This document shows positions 30,741 through 40,140 of a stretch of DNA of 64,000 nucleotides, piece by piece; the stretch's first letter is position 1; every line of letters begins with the position of its first letter. This DNA comes from Linderina pennispora (lineage: Eukaryota > Kickxellomycota > Kickxellomycetes > Kickxellales > Kickxellaceae), in assembly GCF_002104995.1 (NCBI RefSeq), contig NW_024468249.1, forward strand, positions 2,666,001 to 2,730,000, read 5' to 3'. The translations under genes were made by a program, and so were the position numbers. The notes beneath the pieces were generated by a model. The model did not search any database, was not told the DNA's origin, and worked only from the letters and a program-made list of their open reading frames with translations.

Positions 30741-31802
30741 TCATTTCCCTTCTCTGGATACTAGAATTGCTCTGCTCGCGATGCGAGCTCGGCTGCTAGT
30801 CAGCATGGGTTGACACGTCGATAAGAGCATCACGGCGAACCGGTCATTTGAATGTGTCGTATGGTTGTTGGTGCAATAGCGATCATGGACATCTCCCACC
30901 TTGGTGGCCCGCTTACATGACTCGCTTGTACAGCGGAGAAGGCCATGGTACTTCACAGTTGGGTTCTTCGATCTCTGGTAGGGCCGCGGGTTGGGAACAT
31001 GCCGGGATGTCTGCTGCAGCAGCCGATGCAGATGCTGAAGTGGATTTACCTTGGCATCATAGTATCGGCTGTCTTTGGCGAATCTGTATTTGGTATCATA
31101 TGCATTAAGCACTGGTGCCAGCTTGTTGTAGATTGCAAGCATCGGTGGGGTGAGCACACTGAGATCAGGGTGCCTGGAGGCAACTGCCTGGCGGAGCTTC
31201 TGTGCAGGTGTATAAATACACACTTGACATGCATTATTGAACTCAGCCTTAGACACATTGCCCATTGTACTGTGCAGTGTGTTTTTGCGGCTGCGAATAT
31301 CAATCAATTTGGCCAGAATCCGCTGTAGGCAAGTGCCATAGTGCAACACAATGTTGCTCTTATATGCTGTCATCAGCTCGGTATCCACGTATGTTGCTAC
31401 TTGATTCATTTCACGTACACCATGTAGCTCGATATCGCCATTATGCAATAGATAATCATAAATATGGTATCTAACTACATCACCGAAATCTGCGCTCGAC
31501 AGTTCTGACTTGTCCTTCCGGTTGACGAAATCCTCGGCAGATATGGCTGTCTTTGCCTTCGGATTGTGATATATAAATAAATAAATTGAACGAAAAAGCC
31601 CCTTTTCCACAAATATTGCGGGATCAAAAGCATCATCGTCAGCTAGCTGATGGAGTAATATCCATCGTGCAAGCATGTATATATGCTCTTTGATGATATT
31701 GACACTATGTACAAATTGCTCTAGGCGGTGCAACATAGAATCACGGAAGCCAATACCACCAAGTGATGTCTTTATGACAGTAGTGCTGCGGGTAATATTC
31801 AT
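30741..31802 (-). mobile_element. Fanzor (TnpB-like) element remnant B, internally deleted
   Basis: A single open frame of 353 codons keeps the N-terminal recognition domain of a Fanzor (HYGTCLQRILAKLIDIRSRK ... KVNPLQHLHRLLQ). It jumps straight to the zinc-finger segment shared with copy A (RHVPNPRP, GLLRCTSESCKRA) and then to the element's 3' flank. Relative to copy A, RuvC-I and RuvC-II are deleted with a CTGCAGACAT-like junction. The 258-bp stretch holding RuvC-III (copy A 2863-3120) is deleted at a GCC/GCC repeat. It can encode no nuclease. Homology to copy A ends at 30758, giving the same right end. Confidence 0.78.
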
Positions 31803-32448
31803 TTGAGAAATTCAATAGGCAAGTAAGAAGAGAAATGATGCTGTTCAGTTTTGCTTTATTGCGTATGCATAGCATTAAGAAGTTTTTATTAAAAATGATC
31901 TGGCTTGCATGGTTCTTGGGGCTGTCAGCATTAATATAGTCTCTTGAATCAGTCTATACAGACTGGGTCCGTTGTGACCCAAATACTACCGCTTACGCAT
32001 GTTCATAAGACAAATTAATTTATAAAATAAACCCACAAATATTGCATAACCACCAGAAGAGCTACATGGCCTTATTCAATAGGTGCTCATAAATAAACAT
32101 CCTAAGAGTGTTGCGCAGCCAGTGATGACCACCATGATGATGCCATGGAAGTTATCAGGCTGACCAACAATGAGAGCAGCTCTTGTGCTGAACCAATGGA
32201 GATATATAGTGGAGACCTGTGACCACTACAATAACAACTTGTCACCCTGGTTTCACCGATGAGGTCGGATGCCGCACAAGATCAAAAAGGAGTTTACAGA
32301 GCAAGCCACCCAAACCCATGTTGAAGCTTAAATGTTTTATCTTTTAATCAATTAATAAGGTTCTAGCGGACGATCGGACACTTTTTAGACTATAAAATCT
32401 TATATATAGGTAAAGATATAAAGACTATCTAGTAATGTCGCGTGTATG
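31803..32448. other. AT-rich stretch, possible 5' part of Fanzor element B
   Basis: About 650 bp of AT-rich DNA with no coding frame. It may include the left end of the mobile element and the 3' UTR of the SUN-domain gene. No terminal inverted repeat is visible, as expected for IS607-type elements. Confidence 0.35.
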
Positions 32449-34548
32449 TCACTTTTCCTTCTTCGTTTCTGGTATCAGAGCCAGCTTCGTTGCAACCTTG
32501 TTCAGCGCAATGAGCGCAACTATAGTCAGCAGCAGCATCAGCTGCATCAGGTTCATGCGCTTCTCAAACAGTACCTCCTCGGCCAAGTACTCGAGCCTTC
32601 TGGACATGGAGTCCATATCAGACTGTGTCTTCTGCTGGTGCGTTTCAATATCATACAGGATTGCGCGCCAGACCTCCTCGCTCAGCATGGTCAGCGACTG
32701 CATTTGCTTCATTGTGGTATGGTTGAGCTGGCGGATTGCGTGCTGCAGGTGCTCCAGATTGCTCATCTCGACCTGCTGCAGGATCATGTTGAATACCAGG
32801 TGCTGCTCCTCCAGGTAGTGGTATGTCAGGGTGATGTTGCGCTCGACCCGCGAGAGGCGCCGCATAATCGTCTTGAAAATGCTCTCTTGCCGGGGCGGCC
32901 CGCGCGCTGCCGGCTGCTCATACGGCTTCTCAATCCCGTTGTTCTCTACAGGCACGCTGGCCGCGGGACCGCTGCCCAGAGGCGGAAGGTTGCGATCTGC
33001 GGTTTCCTGGGCAGCGGGCATGTCAGAGTCGTCAGAGTCGTAGATGCACATGACATTGACGCCGTCACATTCCTCGTCTTCGTCTTCGTCGTCGATGCCT
33101 TCGTCGTCGCCCTGGTCTTGGTCGGCGCCGGTGAGCTCATTCTCGCGCTGGCCCCATGGCAAATCAGGCACCTTGGGGATTGGCACTGCGGTCGGCGTGC
33201 TGTCGACCTCGCCGTCTTCATTTGCTTCATACTCGTCGACAAGCTCCTGGATGTCCTTCAAGTACGCCTTGGCTGCTGAAGTGGCCGGCAGAGCGCCCAC
33301 GCCGAGCGGTTCTGTTCGGTACGGCATGCGGAACGGGTAGTCAAACGCAGGCGTAGCCACGGCGTCAACCGTCAACGTCGCTGTCTCCAAAAACTCCTCT
33401 TCCTCCTCTTCCTTCCGGAATTGCTCCATCTGCGTGGCACCATATACCTTAAGTACAGTAACTGGGCAGTAGAACTCTCGGCCGTAGTGCGAGCGGAACT
33501 CGACCTTGACGTACCGTGCCCATAGCTTTGGGTCCACCACCGGGAATACCTGGGCATCCCTGGAGTTGCGCGCCTGGAAGTGGCCCAGCAACGTCCACGT
33601 GTTGTTCTTGGGCGGATACCGGTCGCTGACATACACCATAGTGTCTTTGAATGTGCTTGAGAAGAACTCGTAATTGCCCAGTACCAGCGTATCGATCAGG
33701 ATGTCGTCGCACAGCTCGACAATCACAAACTTGTCGCGCGCAGCACACGTGTTCAGCATGTACTGGTCCTTCTTCGTGTTGAGAATCGCCTTCAGCCCGC
33801 GTGCCTCGCGGTTGGATTTCAGCACTACCGCTGCGCAGTCTGCTGATGCGTAGTTGAACCGATCTTTCAAAGCTTTGGCGTCACGCCGCAGAGATGGTGG
33901 CGGCACTGGCGTCGGTGAATAGCCAACGGTCGTTGTTGTGCTGTGGTCTTCGGTCTGCTCATGGTCGTCGGCGACAATGGTCGTTGGCAGGGGCTCATTC
34001 AGTGGGCGTTCGGGTGGATTGTCAGCCATGTCTGATTCCCACGAATCCTCTACTGTGTCGACAATAGCTGGGCCCTCCTCCACGTCGTCTGCATTGTCTA
34101 CAACCTGTGTAGGCACATGCTCATATCCATGCCCGTGCGTATGCCCATGCTTATGCTCATGCACATGGCCATGCTCAGGCACCTGTTCGGAAACCGCTAC
34201 TACGTGCTCTGTTGTCTCTGACGACTCTATACCGTCTGTTCGCCGCAATAACAGCCCAGTCTCCGGTATCGTATCCAGCGCGTTGATGCCTGTGTAGCCA
34301 GCCAAGCTTGCTATCGGTCGCTCTTTGTGTTCCGTAGAGATCAGCGTGGTATTGGCGACCAAGAATGTTGTGTCTGCATGTGTGGTGGCCGTGGGTGCCA
34401 GTACTGCTTGGTCTGGAACCACGCTGTTGGCAGGCTCCGGTACCGTATGTATGCTGGCTGTGGCTGCGGTTGGTCCTGTGTCGCCCTGTGCTGCGGCAAG
34501 GGCCACCAGTAAGCGGAAGAGTGTGCCGAGCGTCACTAATCGCTGCAT
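32449..34548 (-). CDS. SLP1: SUN-domain protein of the Slp1/SUCO type
   Basis: This 699-aa protein has an N-terminal signal peptide (LVTLGTLFRLLVALAAAQG). A long low-complexity Thr/His-rich luminal region includes the His-rich EHGHVHEHKHGHTHGHGYEH. The SUN-like domain at ~215-380 has the hallmark YASADCAAVVLKSNREARG, KFVIVELCDDILIDTLVLGN and HYGREFYCPVTVLKVYG. Acidic linkers and coiled-coil follow, then a C-terminal membrane segment (LMQLMLLLTIVALIALNKVA) and a basic tail. Yeast Slp1 works with Emp65 in ER protein quality control; human SUCO is the homologue. It is predicted to be an ER membrane protein. Confidence 0.85.
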   Translation of the reverse strand: MQRLVTLGTLFRLLVALAAAQGDTGPTAATASIHTVPEPANSVVPDQAVLAPTATTHADTTFLVANTTLISTEHKERPIASLAGYTGINALDTIPETGLLLRRTDGIESSETTEHVVAVSEQVPEHGHVHEHKHGHTHGHGYEHVPTQVVDNADDVEEGPAIVDTVEDSWESDMADNPPERPLNEPLPTTIVADDHEQTEDHSTTTTVGYSPTPVPPPSLRRDAKALKDRFNYASADCAAVVLKSNREARGLKAILNTKKDQYMLNTCAARDKFVIVELCDDILIDTLVLGNYEFFSSTFKDTMVYVSDRYPPKNNTWTLLGHFQARNSRDAQVFPVVDPKLWARYVKVEFRSHYGREFYCPVTVLKVYGATQMEQFRKEEEEEEFLETATLTVDAVATPAFDYPFRMPYRTEPLGVGALPATSAAKAYLKDIQELVDEYEANEDGEVDSTPTAVPIPKVPDLPWGQRENELTGADQDQGDDEGIDDEDEDEECDGVNVMCIYDSDDSDMPAAQETADRNLPPLGSGPAASVPVENNGIEKPYEQPAARGPPRQESIFKTIMRRLSRVERNITLTYHYLEEQHLVFNMILQQVEMSNLEHLQHAIRQLNHTTMKQMQSLTMLSEEVWRAILYDIETHQQKTQSDMDSMSRRLEYLAEEVLFEKRMNLMQLMLLLTIVALIALNKVATKLALIPETKKEK

Positions 34549-34749
34549 TCTAAAGCGCGTCTAATTGACAAAGGAATGGGAGAGAATATTACAGCAGGGA
34601 GGCAAGAGCGGCGCTCGCTGCATGGGATGAAACCGACACTAAAAATGTATAGTGGGAGTTTTGCGGTGCTGCAAAAGAGTGTCTTTTTTTTTTTTTTCTT
34701 TTTTGCTCCAGCTGATCAAGCGCCCACGCTGGGCATAAACCAGAAATCT

Positions 34750-35895
34750 TTACTTTAGCAGGTTGAAGACCGAGTCGTCGGTCCCCAGAATGTACTTGCG
34801 ACAGAACTCGAGCCAGACCCCCAGGCACTTGCACGTCAGCGGCGTGGTCCCTGGCTTCTGCCCGCTGCCACAACTGCACCAGTTGCCCATCATGACATCT
34901 CTCGATATCTCAATTCCCAGGAACCGCGTGCACTGCTCGATCGTCTCGTCGATAAGCGCCTTGTGAATGTGCGGATACTGCTCTTTCAACACACGCCCGT
35001 ATGATATCAAGAATGCTGCCACCGGCGGTGGGCATGGGCTCGAGTTGGGGTTGTAGTCGGCGTTGCCGAGTGCATAGACAGGCAGCAGGTGCGCAACAAA
35101 GTGCGCAACGTCTCCGTAAACAAGCCCGATGTCGGCGAACTCAAAGTCGATAATGTTGATCAGCCTGGCCTGAGTGTCAAACATGACCGACCCAGACCAC
35201 ATGTCGCCAAACAGCAACACCCTGTCCTTTGGCCGCACCTCTCCGCTGATTCTGCGGTTCACGGTGGTGCTGAAGTCTTTAACCAGCTGCGAGATCTGGC
35301 TCTTGTCGGCATACTCGGTATACTTGATCCAGCGACTGCTGGTGTCCTCGTACAGCACGTCCTGCAGCATCTCGCGGGCAGGCGTATTTGTCATCAGCGG
35401 CTCCAGTTTGTCGAGGTGCTTGTGCCCAAAGCCGTGCAAATGTGCGATCCACTCGCCGATTTTCCCGCACACGTACTCTATGTCAGCCAGTGGTGGCTTA
35501 GTGGCGCACCAGTCTTCGTAGCCCTTGTGATCGCCTATATCCTCGAGCACAACAAACGGCACAGACAGGTCCACGTGCAGAAGCTTTGGGACACGCACGC
35601 CCTCGGTCTTTCTCAGATCTGCTGAGAGCTTGGTCAGTGCTTCGAGCCCACTGTCGCCGGGAACACTGTGGAAAAGCGCCAGTCCGCGGGTCTCAAATTT
35701 CATGCGGTCGACTGAAAACGGCATCTCGGGGTAGGACGCCAGCTGCTCATCCGCATACTTTACAATCACCGATTTCCCGCTGCTGTCAGCCAAGCGCCAG
35801 ACGTAGTTGACTTGTCCTCCAGTTAGCTTGGCCACTGATGCAGTGTAGTTACGGAACACCGTGTTGGCAACGAGCGCAATGGGATCGACCGGCAT
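34750..35895 (-). CDS. APH/choline-kinase-family phosphotransferase
   Basis: The 381-aa protein has an APH fold. The N-lobe is LTGGQVNYVWRLADSSGKSVIVKYADE, with the ATP lysine in IVKY. FVVLEDIGDHKGYEDW is the hinge. The catalytic loop LLFGDMWSGSVMFD keeps the Asp but lacks the usual preceding His. The metal motif is IIDFEFADIG. A C-terminal cysteine cluster (NWCSCGSGQKP ... CKCLG) is unusual. Layout resembles 5-methylthioribose-kinase-like and fungal APH proteins. The substrate is unknown; a small-molecule kinase in the cytosol is the likely class. TATAAAAAT lies about 106 bp upstream. Confidence 0.8.
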   Translation of the reverse strand: MPVDPIALVANTVFRNYTASVAKLTGGQVNYVWRLADSSGKSVIVKYADEQLASYPEMPFSVDRMKFETRGLALFHSVPGDSGLEALTKLSADLRKTEGVRVPKLLHVDLSVPFVVLEDIGDHKGYEDWCATKPPLADIEYVCGKIGEWIAHLHGFGHKHLDKLEPLMTNTPAREMLQDVLYEDTSSRWIKYTEYADKSQISQLVKDFSTTVNRRISGEVRPKDRVLLFGDMWSGSVMFDTQARLINIIDFEFADIGLVYGDVAHFVAHLLPVYALGNADYNPNSSPCPPPVAAFLISYGRVLKEQYPHIHKALIDETIEQCTRFLGIEISRDVMMGNWCSCGSGQKPGTTPLTCKCLGVWLEFCRKYILGTDDSVFNLLK

Positions 35896-36000
35896 GATGC
35901 TTGTGTTTTTGTTTGAGCGATTGCGGTTGGTGGGCTAGAACTAAAAATGCGAAGAGCTGGTGAGAGATAGAGTGCTTAGGGCCGTGGCTGTTGGCGTCGT

Positions 36001-36009
36001 ATTTTTATA
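36001..36009 (-). promoter_or_regulatory. TATA box of APH-family gene
   Basis: TATAAAAAT on the minus strand lies about 106 bp upstream of the ATG at 35895. Confidence 0.5.
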
Positions 36010-36169
36010 CCACTCTATAGTGCTGATGGCATAGATATTAATGCAAGCCGTGGCCGCAGCGTGCCGCAGCAGCGTGGCAATCATGGCCTGAGAGCAGGGA
36101 GTCGCACATTGCACTGTGGTGGGAAAGGTTAGGAGACCGCCTCTCTCCCGAAACCATGCGACAGAGCAG

Positions 36170-36215
36170 CAGTTCAAGCAGTTCGAGCAGTTCGAGCAGT
36201 TCAAGCATTCGAGCC
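36170..36215. repeat. 9-bp tandem repeat
   Basis: Four to five copies of a GTTCGAGCA-like unit (some GTTCAAGCA) lie in tandem between the APH and PH-domain genes. The intergenic interval shows no convincing gene. Confidence 0.6.
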
Positions 36216-36685
36216 AGGGAGTGAGGGTCACAAGTGGAGCCATGACATGATGATAACGTGCCCAGGGCAAACAGCCGGCATCCATTGAAGATAAGCCGAA
36301 AAGAATAGTTTTCCCGCTTTTGCACAGAAAATAGCCGACTGAAAAGACATGCGCCCGCAAAGCAGAAATTCCGCATATGCACTCCTCACGAGGGTTCTAT
36401 TCGCCACAAAGACTGCGCGATTAGCCTGCATGCGCTCTTTCAAGGGAAGCTCCTTGCATGCATGCCAGCAGGCATAAAGGAAAGGGACAACGAGTGCGTT
36501 TATTTAATTAGAGAAACAGGAGGAAACGATGCGTGAAGATGTAATAGAAAACGAGCGGGCGGGCGATAAGAAAAATGCGGATTTAGCAAAGAGATGCGGT
36601 CTATAAGGATAAGAATGCGAATAAAAAAGTCTATGGTGAAAGAAGCGGATTGGACAATGGGGGCGAGTGTGCAAGAGTGGTTTGT

Positions 36686-37339
36686 TCAGAGGCCGAGTCT
36701 GGCCAGGGCGCTGCCCGAGATTGGCGGAGAAACCGCCTTGGCCTCCATCGAGCCATTCGACACCAGCGTCGCTGTGGACGGCGAGTGGCTCAATGTCGCG
36801 CGGTGCTGAGCAATCTGGCTGCGCACCGAGCTCATCGGGCTCTGCATGTTGCCTGCCCGCTGCAGCAGCGCATCGAAGCTGGTCAGCGGCGATACAAACG
36901 ACCGCATGTCCATGTTGACTAGGATCTTGGAGATAGTGTCAAGCCATTGGTTCAGCTGCGCCTCCGACTCGGCATACAGCTCCAGCTCAAAGTTCTCCTT
37001 GACCTCGTCGGTCGGGTCCTCAAACACAGAGGACCGCCGGTGTGTCATCAGAACCAAACCATAGGGGGTCTTGCGCGGATTCGCCACCCGCCGCACGGAC
37101 CGGAAGTTCGACAGCGCCACCACAGATGTTGTGGATGTCGAGTCAAAGCTCTCCTTGAAGATATAAAGGCGCTCATCCGACAGCACAACGTACCGCCGCT
37201 TCCACGACCGCATAAACGAGCCTGTGCTCTGCTTGTAGAGCCAGCCCTCGTGTGTTGCCTGCAGCTTGCGCAGCTGAACCGGCGGGCACGAGCCCTCCGA
37301 GGAGAGCGAGGATGAGTAGCGAGACGAAGGGGTCTGCAT
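36686..37339 (-). CDS. PH-domain protein
   Basis: The 217-aa protein has a pleckstrin-homology domain at ~28-145. It starts HEGWLYKQSTGSFMRSWKRRYVVLSDERLYIF, with a basic cluster suited to phosphoinositide binding, and ends in the C-terminal helix LNQWLDTISKILV. The Ser/Thr/Ala-rich tail (~155-217) looks disordered and could be phosphorylated. It probably binds membrane phosphoinositides or acts as an adaptor; the partner is unknown. A TATTATAAA-like element lies about 160 bp upstream on the minus strand. Confidence 0.85.
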   Translation of the reverse strand: MQTPSSRYSSSLSSEGSCPPVQLRKLQATHEGWLYKQSTGSFMRSWKRRYVVLSDERLYIFKESFDSTSTTSVVALSNFRSVRRVANPRKTPYGLVLMTHRRSSVFEDPTDEVKENFELELYAESEAQLNQWLDTISKILVNMDMRSFVSPLTSFDALLQRAGNMQSPMSSVRSQIAQHRATLSHSPSTATLVSNGSMEAKAVSPPISGSALARLGL

Positions 37340-38103
37340 TTTTGTGTGTGTCTGAGGTGCAATAATAGTGGATAGGCAAGGCCAGAAGCTGAATAATTAA
37401 AAGTGCAAGGCGAAGTGAATCTCCAAAGAAATAAAAAGAGCGACAAAGGAGAAGAGGGAAGTTTTTTGTCTGTCGTGAGGCTGAAGGATTGGACCTAGTC
37501 TTTATAATAGCGCAGTGCAGCTCGATTTCTCTGGCTGGTGTGGCATTTTCCTTTCGAAACAAAGACAACAAAGAACCATGAATGCCAGGGCGAAAATCAA
37601 TGCAAACCGCTGTGCATTGGGGCTGCAAGCGCTTCCCTTTTTAGCGTCGTGCAATCAGCGGTCTACGGCCTGCCATTGGCGCGGCCCGGGGTGGGGTTCC
37701 CAGCCCACCCCCCGCCCGACAGTTGTGCGACCTAGCTTCCCCGCTTTCATGCTCGCCGCCACACCTGGCCGTGGCGCCGACTACTGCGCAACAATCTCGC
37801 ACTCGGCGGCCCGAAAATGGCGGGGACCGTTCTGTGCCTTCGGTCTTGCACTGCGACAACACGAATGGGCACTAAAAATAGCTGTGGCCGGTTCATTCAC
37901 TCTTTTGAAAGAGCCGCTGCAGGCCATTGTCTGGGACCACGGTTTCGCAAGACTTTTTAATTTCAGTAGTGATTCCGAACCTGCAACAAGCCAAAACAAA
38001 GGACCAGGTGTTCTGGGGATGGTGCATGAAAATAATGAACCAGTTCGCTTTGCAAAAATAAAGCATGGGGCTCTGCAAAGACGTGTGGAAAACGTTTTGG
38101 TAG
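37340..38103. other. Intergenic stretch
   Basis: About 0.76 kb. A long plus-strand frame across it (37515-38261) has no domain and runs antisense into the next gene, so I do not call it. There is a GC-rich patch near 37675-37735. Confidence 0.4.
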
Positions 38104-39591
38104 CTAGTGCTTCACAAAAAAGGATTCCTCCTGGCGAAGCAGAATGGTCAGAACCACCGGCACTCCAACAACAACGCACAGCGTCGATAATGCCAGGAAG
38201 AACAAGAGCGTCCACCGCCACGACACCGACAGCTTGTGTGGCGACGCGGTGGAGAAGCTGACTAAAATCGGGTGGAACTGGCGCGCGTACTCCCACGCCA
38301 GCTGCTGGCCACGCTCGCCCAGCAGCGACAGCGGTGTCGACCGAGCACCGTGCTCGGCTATGCCGGCCATTCCTAGAGCATCCCCAAACAAGTGCCCGCC
38401 GGGGACAGGGATCGGCTGCTGTGCTCCGTTTGGCCCTGCCTGGGGTGCCACTTGCGGGTGGGCATGTGCTGGCGGCTGCATGGTCGGAAGCGGGGGCTGC
38501 GTCGGCTGGTGTGTCTGCGATTGCTGGTGCGTCTGCAACTGCGGGTGGTGGGGCTGCTGCCCTTGGTACTGCTGGTGGGTCGGGTGGGGCTGTTGGCTGA
38601 TGTGCTGCATGTGCTGCAGACAGTGCAGGTATTGTTGCTGCTGATGCTGAAGCTGCAGCTGCTGCGTAAAGGCGACCTGGGGTTGCTGCATAAAGGGATT
38701 GCCGCCCTTGGCGGCCTTCCCGTGACCGCTGGTGCTGCCATTCGCCGCAAAACCTGGCGCGCCAGGGCCGCGCCAGACCTGCCAGTCCGCACGGCTGCTG
38801 CTCGGCGCATTCCACCCAAGCTCCTCCATCATCGACAGGCTGTCCCAGTCGATGTGTGCGGCCCGGATCTGGCTGGACGGCGGGTGCTTGCCATACATCG
38901 ACGTCCGGGATGCCAAAAACGGCTGGTTGAATGACAGCGGTGAGCTGATCATCGACGGGATGGAAATCGAATACCGCCCTCCCTGCACTTGCCTCCCAGG
39001 AATGTTGCGCCTTGACGACGGTGCGCTGGAGCTGCTCGATGACCCCAGCTCGTAAAAGTTGTGCAGTGTTTCGGGGATCGACGGTTTGGCGCCAAGTGCT
39101 TCTTTGCCTGCGTCTACCCAATGCCTGCCGGTGCTATTTATACCCGCTCCGCGGCGATCGCCATCTGCCGCCCGATCACCACACGCTTTCTGCAAATAGT
39201 AGTTTGGCGAAATGGGCTGCTGCATTTCGTCCTCTTCTGCCCACGCGTGTAACGCCAGTTGGCCACGGGACCGACACCCACTGATGGCCCCTGAGGCAGA
39301 GCCGCCCACGCTGAATCTCCGTGGGCTGGTCCGCGAACGCACCATCGACTCCTCAGCCACCGGCCTTCGCTTCTCTGACGAGCTCCACGAGCGCAGGGGC
39401 CGGATGTGTCCGTTCTGGCGCATCTGCTGAGTGGACGTTGACTGCTGGGCGTGCTCCATGCTGGAGCCCGCGGTCGACTCCCCCACCTTTCCCCCAAGTC
39501 CCCCACAACACAGCCAGCAAACCGACCCACAGCTGCAGTTGGCTGTCGAGCTGGTGGTGGTCGTATTGGGTACGCTGCCCTGTCGGCTCAT
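38104..39591 (-). CDS. Low-complexity Q/H-rich protein with C-terminal membrane anchor
   Basis: From the ATG at 39591 the product is 495 aa; an in-frame upstream ATG at 39789 is possible but less coding-like. The N-terminal half is Ser-rich and basic. The middle (~300-400) is Gln/His/Pro-rich. A single hydrophobic segment near the C-terminus (WTLLFFLALSTLCVVVGVPV) is followed by a short basic tail (LLRQEESFFVKH), giving tail-anchor topology. An SSSSSS run and an IPSMISSPLSF block separate the regions. I do not recognise the family. The conserved-looking core may be HIDWDSLSMMEELGW. Possibly a tail-anchored ER or mitochondrial protein. Confidence 0.6.
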   Translation of the reverse strand: MSRQGSVPNTTTTSSTANCSCGSVCWLCCGGLGGKVGESTAGSSMEHAQQSTSTQQMRQNGHIRPLRSWSSSEKRRPVAEESMVRSRTSPRRFSVGGSASGAISGCRSRGQLALHAWAEEDEMQQPISPNYYLQKACGDRAADGDRRGAGINSTGRHWVDAGKEALGAKPSIPETLHNFYELGSSSSSSAPSSRRNIPGRQVQGGRYSISIPSMISSPLSFNQPFLASRTSMYGKHPPSSQIRAAHIDWDSLSMMEELGWNAPSSSRADWQVWRGPGAPGFAANGSTSGHGKAAKGGNPFMQQPQVAFTQQLQLQHQQQQYLHCLQHMQHISQQPHPTHQQYQGQQPHHPQLQTHQQSQTHQPTQPPLPTMQPPAHAHPQVAPQAGPNGAQQPIPVPGGHLFGDALGMAGIAEHGARSTPLSLLGERGQQLAWEYARQFHPILVSFSTASPHKLSVSWRWTLLFFLALSTLCVVVGVPVVLTILLRQEESFFVKH

Positions 39592-40140
39592 CGCAGAGGA
39601 AAATCGGGTGAAAATAACTGGTATTGGGATAGGCTGCTCTTGGGAAGTGCGAGGTTTTGGCAGACTAGCAGTGAAGGGAGCACAGCTCGCGAGACCACTC
39701 CCACATCTACACCACAGCTGCAACTCCCTGTTTAGTCGCCCTTGTCTGCTATATTCGTGCAATATAACCTGTGGCTTGCAGCTATCCACACAAAACAGGA
39801 CAGCATGGCATTGTCAGGTGGGTACACTGGCGCCAGAATTGGGACCTGAGCCGGTGCATTGTGCACCCATGGGGCTCGCGTGGCCAGCAACAGGCCCCGG
39901 ATGGGTCCTCCCGTCCTTGTCCGCCCCTCGGCGTTTCAGACAGAGTCTAAAGGACCGCTGGGCCTGGTAGACTGTTTCAGGGCCATTGTTCGGTAGTCGC
40001 AAACACCGATATAGTGCAAATGCGTGGGCCGTGTGGTGCTCCGGCCAATCGTTTGCAATATTCGGTGTGCTGGAAATTCGTGTATAAGCGTTGAAGCTGT
40101 ATGAAAGGACAATATTTATTAGATTAGCTTAGTGCCGTGT
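39592..40140. other. Intergenic stretch
   Basis: About 0.55 kb between two minus-strand genes. Nothing is supported beyond TATA-like sequences near 39750. Confidence 0.4.

Noticed and set aside
37515-38261. 248-codon plus-strand frame
   Set aside because: No domain, spans a promoter region and runs antisense into the Q/H-rich gene; composition unlike neighbouring genes.
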